A DNA stretch of 33,320 nt from a bacterium. GTDB taxonomy: Bacteria > Patescibacteriota > Minisyncoccia > Phycocordibacterales > UBA918. Below the pieces are notes generated by a model. It was not told the DNA's origin, did not search any database, and saw only the letters and a list, made by a program, of their open reading frames with translations. The stretch is from contig PAMC01000006.1 in assembly GCA_002710785.1 (NCBI GenBank), positions 1-33,320 of the forward strand, written 5' to 3'. This document shows, piece after piece, positions 28,665-33,320 of the stretch. Numbering within the stretch: the first letter of the stretch is position 1; the number at the start of each line of letters is the position of its first letter. The position numbers were made by a program, and so were the translations under genes.

Positions 28665-29045
28665 TTACCACGGCCACCACCACACCAGGAGCGCGGCGCT
28701 CAGCAAGAGGACACCATGCCAGAGCAGCTGTCGAGCGGTAGCGCTGCCCGCTACCTGCTTAGCGGCGTATCGCTCGAGCGTTGGCACAGACATAAGGGCA
28801 TACACTAACCCGATTAAGAGCAACATCGAAGTAGTCGTCGTACGCGCTACGTACGCGAGTAGTCCAATTGCTGTGGTTAAAACGAGGTACGGCACAAGCA
28901 AACGTGCCGTCTCAAGACTAAAAAGATCACTACCGATAAGTTGTGGTTGAGTCCATCCAAGCGCATGCCACGCTGTAGAAAGGGCAACCAAAAAGAGTGT
29001 CGTACCGACAATTGCTGGTTCGTTCAGTAATGTTGATAGTTCCAT
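28665..29045 (-). CDS. 126-aa membrane protein of unknown family
   Basis: About four hydrophobic helices (near residues 13-32, 47-65, 70-86 and 104-124) and a C-terminal WWWPW. The pattern LVPYLVLTTAIGLLAYVARTTTTSMLLLIGLVYAL reads as membrane throughout, quoted in part as LVPYLVLTTAIGLLAYV. No catalytic motif was recognised. It follows the DUF2177 gene by 3 nt and precedes DUF192, so the three form one unit, probably with related membrane roles. No SD is present. Confidence 0.75.
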   Translation of the reverse strand: MELSTLLNEPAIVGTTLFLVALSTAWHALGWTQPQLIGSDLFSLETARLLVPYLVLTTAIGLLAYVARTTTTSMLLLIGLVYALMSVPTLERYAAKQVAGSATARQLLWHGVLLLSAALLVWWWPW

Positions 29046-29048
29046 ACG

Positions 29049-29453
29049 CTAGATAAAATTGAGATACACGGCTACACTCAGCGCCGATACGCTGGCGCCC
29101 AAGATCATGCCCCACGCCATGTCGACTATCGTCATAAGAAGTGGCCAGTCCTTGAGCGTAGCCATGTTGGTTAGGTCGTAGGCGGCGTAGATGAAAAATC
29201 CGTACAACCCACCGAGCAGCGCAGCAGTAGCAATCGAGCTGGCCGTAGCCGCTGGGTACACGGCAAAGTACGTTAAGCCAGCCAAGAAGATAAAGTAAAA
29301 CGCCAACGCAGCTGGCCAGTTAATGTCACCTCGCAGGTGGCCTATTTGGTTCGTGTAAAAACTATTGGCAAACACACCAATCCAGAGCAAATCAACCACT
29401 AAGAAGACCGGGAGTGAAATTGCGTAGAGGGCAAAGAATTGCGACCACTGCAT
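29049..29453 (-). CDS. DUF2177 family membrane protein
   Basis: Four membrane helices with the DUF2177 signatures VVDLLWIGVFANSFY (residues 19-33) and LYGFFIYAAYDLTNMATLKDWP (in part GFFIYAAYDLTNMATLKDW, about 84-103). The family is uncharacterised and widespread in bacteria. At 134 aa it is full length. A TATACT box (29462-29467) ends 8 nt before the ATG, and TACTAG 6 nt before, with no SD. It is the first gene of a three-gene membrane unit divergent from mltG. Confidence 0.88.
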   Translation of the reverse strand: MQWSQFFALYAISLPVFLVVDLLWIGVFANSFYTNQIGHLRGDINWPAALAFYFIFLAGLTYFAVYPAATASSIATAALLGGLYGFFIYAAYDLTNMATLKDWPLLMTIVDMAWGMILGASVSALSVAVYLNFI

Positions 29454-29510
29454 ACGCTACTAGTATAACAGACCTGCCCTACGCACCCGCTGGTTGCTAT
29501 ACTAGACGGC

Positions 29511-30524
29511 ATGTGGCAAACCCCGCTCATTAACCTATCGCGACCATGGCGTTTTTTCGTACGTGGTTTATTTGTCGTGCTCGTACTGTTGATGACCGTA
29601 GCGTCGGTTGGTGTCGTTAGCCTACTGCAAAACATTGAGTTTGCCGTACACACGGTGACCGAGCCCGACCGCCCTCCGTTTCCACTCGGTGTCGACCCTG
29701 CTGCAGAAGCAATTATCGAGCAACCAGAGGTAGACTCCTTCCGCGAGGTGTTCGTTGCCCAGAGTCCGCGACAACCAGTTAAAAACAACTGGTTTGACCG
29801 GGTAGTGGGTGTGCTCGCGCAGTCCGCGTGGTTACAAAATCTGGCGCTCAGCAGCAGCCGAGTACTGGTTGTGTACGCGGGCGAGCGGCACGAGGAGGTG
29901 GCAGCCAATTTTGCCGGCATTTTACACTGGGATGCAGCAGAAAAAGCGCAGTTCATTAGCCTCGTGCAAGAGGCGCAACCGGATTTACCCGAGGGCACCT
30001 TCTTACCTGGTAAGTACGTGGTCGCCAAAGATGCCGACCCAAGCACAGTCGCACAAATGCTCATCGACGGCTTTGCCCGCGAGGTCCAACAGCGTTACCC
30101 GAGCAACATCGAAGCCGTGGTGCCACTCAACGAAGCGCTCACGATCGCTTCCCTCTTAGAACGCGAGGCGTACGACTTTACCGACATGCGTGAAATTTCG
30201 GGTGTTATCTGGAACCGCCTCTTCCTCGACATGCCGTTGCAGTTGGACGCTACACTGCAGTACGTGCGGGGCAGCGAGCCAACCGGTCCGTGGTGGCCAA
30301 CTCCCCGTTCGAAAGATAAATGGCTCGACTCGCCATTTAACACGTACCAAAACGAAGGACTCCCACCTCACCCAATTGCCAATCCATCAGTAGAGGCCAT
30401 TTTGGCAGCTCTAAATCCCATCGAAACCGACTGCCTCTTTTACATCCACGCCCCTGGTGGTGCGTTTTACTGCGCTGCCACATACCCAGAGCACCAAGCA
30501 AACATTAATCGCTACCTCCGATAG
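29511..30524 (+). CDS. mltG: Endolytic murein transglycosylase MltG
   Basis: Cleaves nascent glycan strands and ends their growth. A membrane helix at about residues 17-38 anchors the protein with its catalytic part outside. The YceG core shows EGTFLPGKYVVAKD (161-174), ASLLEREA (213-220, Glu 217 is the likely catalytic residue), GVIWNRLFLDMPLQLDATLQY and YQNEGLPPHPIANPSVEAI. At 337 aa it is near E. coli MltG (340). TATACT ends 7 nt before the ATG without an SD. Its TAG abuts the stop of the next gene on the other strand, see 30522-30527. Confidence 0.95.
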   Translation: MWQTPLINLSRPWRFFVRGLFVVLVLLMTVASVGVVSLLQNIEFAVHTVTEPDRPPFPLGVDPAAEAIIEQPEVDSFREVFVAQSPRQPVKNNWFDRVVGVLAQSAWLQNLALSSSRVLVVYAGERHEEVAANFAGILHWDAAEKAQFISLVQEAQPDLPEGTFLPGKYVVAKDADPSTVAQMLIDGFAREVQQRYPSNIEAVVPLNEALTIASLLEREAYDFTDMREISGVIWNRLFLDMPLQLDATLQYVRGSEPTGPWWPTPRSKDKWLDSPFNTYQNEGLPPHPIANPSVEAILAALNPIETDCLFYIHAPGGAFYCAATYPEHQANINRYLR

Positions 30525-30950
30525 CTATTCTTCGCGCTCGCACTCGGCTACCGCAATCATTCGGTACACGGTACGAATGTTGTAGATATCTTCATCAATC
30601 TCGACGAGGGTAACCTGATCGTTTTCAATGCAAACTTCCATGAGTTCGACAAAGCGTTTGGTGGCCTTTTTAATGGCGTACTCGGTTTGCGCTTCTTCGA
30701 GTGCCCCGAGCAGTAGCTTAAACTCCATCGCTACAATGTCGCGCGTGCGCAGGTAGTCTTCGGTCGCTTTTACGTACTGCTGGCACGCCTCCTCCGTCAT
30801 CTCCCAGTCGCTGTGGAATGGCCCGTATTGTTTATGAAAGTCTCCAGCAATGTCGGTGAGGCAGCGCGTAAAAAAGCGGAGGCGACTCTCAAAACGTTGT
30901 CGCTCGAGGTCGAATCGGTGTAACGAGGTTTGGAGGGTGCTCGTTTCCAT
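30525..30950 (-). CDS. Hypothetical helical 141-aa protein
   Basis: All-helical, charged and Glu/Arg-rich, with a likely coiled coil (HRFDLERQRFESRLRFFTR) and a second helical stretch (YLRTRDIVAMEFKLLLGALEEAQ, in part). No membrane segment, signal or Cys motif of note. The end is acidic (CEREE). TATCAT (30957-30962) is exactly 6 nt before the ATG with no SD. It is convergent with mltG with zero intergenic space. No family was recognised. Confidence 0.75.
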   Translation of the reverse strand: METSTLQTSLHRFDLERQRFESRLRFFTRCLTDIAGDFHKQYGPFHSDWEMTEEACQQYVKATEDYLRTRDIVAMEFKLLLGALEEAQTEYAIKKATKRFVELMEVCIENDQVTLVEIDEDIYNIRTVYRMIAVAECEREE

Positions 30951-31053
30951 ACCTTCATGATAGGGAGACCCCTCCCGCTTGGCGAGTGCCTGCCGGTGAT
31001 AACTTTTTACTAATCAACCAAGGCTGGTTGACGAGAGCGCTAATCTACGAAAC
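30951..31053 (-). other. Short gap with two hairpins
   Basis: GGGAG-ACCC-CTCCC (30963-30976) and a perfect TCAACCA-AGGC-TGGTTGA (31014-31031) lie between the 247-aa gene and the 141-aa gene. Neither has a good T tract. The second is the probable 3' end structure of the 247-aa gene. Confidence 0.4.
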
Positions 31054-31797
31054 TCAGAAGCGCACGTAACGCACTTCAGCGCCGGCTTCGGTCATCTGCC
31101 CCTGCACCGTCACCTTGGTTGTCTCAGCAAACTGCTCAGGGTTGCAAGTTGTCTCAATTTCGTCTGCACTCACGCAGGTGCTCTCAGCAGAGAAGAAAAG
31201 TGGCACCACGCCAGCTGGCTGGCCAGGGGTGAGAAACACCAGATGCCAGTACTCCGAGTTATAGGGGGCTGGTACGCTCTTTAGGAGTTGGCCCGTTTGC
31301 TCAAAACTAAATTCACGCTCTGGTGCCGACTCCCCCGACTGACACATAATCTCGCTAATTTGCCATTCGCCATCAACCGCGGTGAGCGAAACAACCGCGT
31401 AGTTGGGTGACTTCTCAGGTAAACCGCGGCTCAGCACCTGTACCTGGGCGGAGAAATCTTGCTGAAAGAGCGGCTTAGCACCAACTCGTTCCGGTAGCAC
31501 CGTTTGACAAAGCACGGGTTCAACCTCGCTCTCGCGATTGTCTGCCAAGTATAGTTGAGCAGCTGTCCCCAAAACTGAGCTTTCAGCCAAGCCAGCGTCG
31601 TACGGGTTGGTAGTGGTGCTCAAACGAGCATCGAGCCACGGGTTGTAGAAGTCGAGGACTACATCAATTGGATCGACGGCAGGTGGGGTTTGCTCCCCAG
31701 CCGGCTGTGTTGGTTGTAGCACTTCCCCACCACGACCAAAGACAATGACTAAGATAATTGCCATCAGTAACACCAGGATTATCAGATTTCGTTTCAT
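31054..31797 (-). CDS. Membrane-anchored extracytoplasmic protein, unknown
   Basis: One N-terminal membrane helix (about residues 4-21, IILVLLMAIILVIVFG) is followed by a Pro/Thr-rich linker and an external globular domain with four Cys (two spaced VLCQT and ETTCNPE, plus SEIMCQS and ESTCVS). The Cys may form two disulfides. No family was recognised and there is no lipobox. A TACTCT box lies 20 nt before the ATG, so this gene has a short untranslated leader and no SD. It may be cell-surface or in the envelope space. Confidence 0.75.
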   Translation of the reverse strand: MKRNLIILVLLMAIILVIVFGRGGEVLQPTQPAGEQTPPAVDPIDVVLDFYNPWLDARLSTTTNPYDAGLAESSVLGTAAQLYLADNRESEVEPVLCQTVLPERVGAKPLFQQDFSAQVQVLSRGLPEKSPNYAVVSLTAVDGEWQISEIMCQSGESAPEREFSFEQTGQLLKSVPAPYNSEYWHLVFLTPGQPAGVVPLFFSAESTCVSADEIETTCNPEQFAETTKVTVQGQMTEAGAEVRYVRF

Positions 31798-31883
31798 AGA
31801 AAATTACTTAGAGCTTAAGAGTAGCATGGTTTTAGGGGTTGTGCTGATGTTTGGGAGGGGTTGGGGCTGCTATCCCGGTTAAT

Positions 31884-33122
31884 TTAATTTGGAATAAATG
31901 TTAGTGCCATGCCACGCTCGTTGCCACGGCCAGTGCGACCGATGCGGTGCACGTAATCCTCGAAGGTGTTCGGTAGGTCATAGTTGATGACATGTGAGAC
32001 ATTATCGACATGAATGCCACGAGCGGCAACGTCGGTTGCCACCAACACCTTAGCATGACCACTTTTGAACCGTTTGAGTGAGTGCTGTCGCTGGTTATGA
32101 TTCTTGTTGCCATGAATTGATTCAGCTTTAATGCCGCTTTGATTTAGGGCTTTTCCTAGTTTCTCAACAGTATGTTTCATTGCTCCGAAAACGATAACGC
32201 GTGAGAGCTCGTCCCGACCCAGGAGCTCTACCAGCGTTTCGTACTTTTTATCTTTGTCGTGTTGTACGACATCTTGCATGATGCTGTCAGCAACCTCTTT
32301 TTTCTTCACGGAGATAACAACCGGTTCAACCATAAAGTCATGGATTAGGTTCTCGGTCTTTTTGTCCATAGTTGCGGAGAAGAACAGTGTATGTCGCGGC
32401 TCTGGTAATTCAGTCAAAATTGTACGCATGTCGTGAATAAAGCCCATGTCGAGCATACGATCGGCCTCATCCAACACAACTGAGTTGATACGCTCAACTG
32501 GTAATCGCCCCCGTTCCATCAGATCTTTAATGCGTCCTGGCGTACCGATGATGAAATGGTTGGTGCGGCGTAACTGACGAATTTGCGGACCGATGCTGGT
32601 ACCGCCGACACAGACGGTTGAAAAGAAGCGGAAGTTTTTACTGAGCTTACGCAACTCCGTGTCTACCTGAATTGCCAGCTCGCGGGTTGGCGTCAGAATG
32701 AGCGTGATTTTCTTAACATCTCTTTTCTTCAGTTCGATCAGAGGAATTAGAAAGGCAGCCGTTTTGCCGGTGCCAGTTTCTGCCAAACCAACCACGTCTG
32801 TACCTTCAAGGATATGCGGGATGGCCTGATCCTGAATCGGTGACGGAGTGTTGAGACCCATTCCGGCCAAAGCTTTCTTTAGGCGTCCATCAATAGCAAA
32901 ATCGGCAAAAGTGTGTTTAGGAACATACACCTCTTCTGTAGCTTCAATCGGGTTCTTGTTAATGAATTGTGTCGGATCAAAAGTTGGCATGACCCTTGCA
33001 TTCCCTCGGCGGGCCCTCGTTGGCCGCCCTGCACGAGAACGGTTTCCTCTTGGGCGCTCCGAAGAAGAATACGAACGACGGCGTCCACGCAGGCGTGGAC
33101 CACGATTTCTGGTAGTTTGCAT
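31884..33122 (-). CDS. DEAD-box RNA helicase
   Basis: An ATP-dependent RNA helicase. Motifs in order: Q motif TPSPIQDQAIP (92-102), AETGTGKT (114-121), PTRELA (145-150), GTPGR (193-197), DEAD (218-221), SAT (249-251), VATDVAARGIHVDN (361-374) and HRIGRTGR (392-399). The N-terminus (1-44) is strongly Arg/Gly/Ser-rich and probably binds RNA. It ends 12 residues after the last motif, shorter than many RhlE/CsdA-type helicases, with no C-terminal extension. The symbol is left blank because the subtype is unclear. A hairpin-bearing leader lies upstream, which may matter for cold regulation. Confidence 0.96.
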   Translation of the reverse strand: MQTTRNRGPRLRGRRRSYSSSERPRGNRSRAGRPTRARRGNARVMPTFDPTQFINKNPIEATEEVYVPKHTFADFAIDGRLKKALAGMGLNTPSPIQDQAIPHILEGTDVVGLAETGTGKTAAFLIPLIELKKRDVKKITLILTPTRELAIQVDTELRKLSKNFRFFSTVCVGGTSIGPQIRQLRRTNHFIIGTPGRIKDLMERGRLPVERINSVVLDEADRMLDMGFIHDMRTILTELPEPRHTLFFSATMDKKTENLIHDFMVEPVVISVKKKEVADSIMQDVVQHDKDKKYETLVELLGRDELSRVIVFGAMKHTVEKLGKALNQSGIKAESIHGNKNHNQRQHSLKRFKSGHAKVLVATDVAARGIHVDNVSHVINYDLPNTFEDYVHRIGRTGRGNERGMALTFIPN

Positions 33123-33136
33123 TATGTTGTAGTTAG

Positions 33137-33155
33137 GAGCAGCAACATGCTGCTC
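33137..33155 (-). promoter_or_regulatory. Hairpin in the helicase leader
   Basis: GAGCAGC (33137-33143) pairs perfectly with GCTGCTC (33149-33155) around AACAT, 14 nt upstream of the helicase ATG. A GCAGGT/ACCTGC pairing lies further upstream. Both strands fold alike, so the function is open. Confidence 0.35.
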
Positions 33156-33249
33156 TGGGCGGTGCAGGTAGTAAATGGAGAGACAAGAAGCGGATCTAGC
33201 GTCACCTGCTTAAGAGCCCTACACGAGTTTCTTTAGCTCAACAAAAATA

Positions 33250-33268
33250 ACATATAAAGTTTATATGT
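33250..33268. repeat. 19-bp AT-rich palindrome
   Basis: ACATATAAA and TTTATATGT flank a single G (33259). It lies between the helicase leader and the possible tRNA piece at the edge and may be an operator or a weak terminator. Confidence 0.4.
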
Positions 33269-33275
33269 CAAATAT

Positions 33276-33320
33276 GCTGGCGGACAGGGATCGAAGCTTA
33301 CAGCTTCAGTACAGGTTGTC
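33276..33320 (-). tRNA. Possible 3' part of a tRNA cut by the window end
   Basis: On the minus strand TTCGATCCCTGTCCGCCA has the look of a T loop, T-stem arm and acceptor arm with discriminator A. But the T-stem partner (GTAAGC) does not pair with CCCTGT, and the sequence also forms an unrelated GAAGC/GCTTC hairpin. The gene, if real, continues past the window. Confidence 0.25.

Noticed and set aside
938-33122. Recoded stop codons
   Set aside because: TGA, TAG and TAA all end real genes here (64-aa gene, mltG, tsaD), so UGA or UAG recoding is not supported; the amber in the ABC exporter is treated as a local change.
33276-33320. Full tRNA at the right edge
   Set aside because: Only the acceptor-like end is seen and the T stem does not close; kept as a low-confidence partial feature.
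1-33320. CRISPR array, prophage, integrase or transposase
   Set aside because: No regularly spaced repeats and no phage or transposase motifs were found in any frame.

Overview
The window reads as a chromosomal segment of an ultra-small, host-dependent bacterium of the Patescibacteria/CPR type. This is inferred from gene content and style, not from a marker tree: no rRNA is present. The supporting signs are a short ValRS without the C-terminal coiled-coil arm, TsaD with an insert, many short one-TM proteins, secreted Asn/Gly/Thr-rich repeat proteins, and start codons that mostly lack a Shine-Dalgarno sequence. TAA, TAG and TGA all act as stops, so there is no sign of UGA recoding.

Layout: 1-703 holds tRNA-Glu, a probable unassigned small RNA and a DnaA-box-like cluster. 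704-4308 is a minus-strand unit: a GH-like secreted protein, a 107-aa protein, glmS and a 64-aa protein. 4347-6131 is an ABC exporter with an in-frame amber codon near its natural N-terminus. 6213-7400 holds a divergent pair, with the HTH protein running into tRNA-Val. 7585-9837 has a MYG1/UPF0160 gene divergent from a tRNA-like RNA that leads directly into tsaD. 9838-10450 is mostly non-coding, with a large inverted repeat and a 21-codon ORF behind a perfect SD. 10451-14447 is a three-gene locus for secreted proteins; the first and third share one repeat module. 14517-18509 carries valS, a small gene, a PrsW-type protease and Hsp20. 18526-20441 holds a TraB/GumN-like gene, a 58-aa gene behind an attenuator-like leader, tRNA-Phe, a one-TM protein and tRNA-Arg. 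20638-21586 has glutaredoxin, an FtsB/DivIC-like protein and a 38-aa membrane peptide. 21711-27657 contains lepA, murJ and an O-antigen-ligase-like protein with TPRs. 27730-28137 is rnpB, followed by DUF192, a 126-aa membrane protein, DUF2177, mltG, two hypotheticals and a DEAD-box helicase.

The genes fall into envelope building (glmS, murJ, mltG, the ligase-like protein, the FtsB-like protein, secreted repeat proteins), translation and tRNA maturation (valS, tsaD, lepA, rnpB, tRNAs) and stress or proteolysis (Hsp20, PrsW, TraB-like). A feature that unifies the window is the start region: about ten genes have a TAnnnT -10-like hexamer ending 6-8 nt before the start codon with no SD, as expected for leaderless mRNAs. 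A minority have a clear SD, and several of these carry RNA hairpins near the start.

Most worth a second look are the tRNA-like RNA fused to tsaD, the leader-peptide/three-hairpin arrangement at 19606-19780, the hairpin between SD and start of glmS, the unassigned RNA at 258-499 and the secreted repeat-protein locus.
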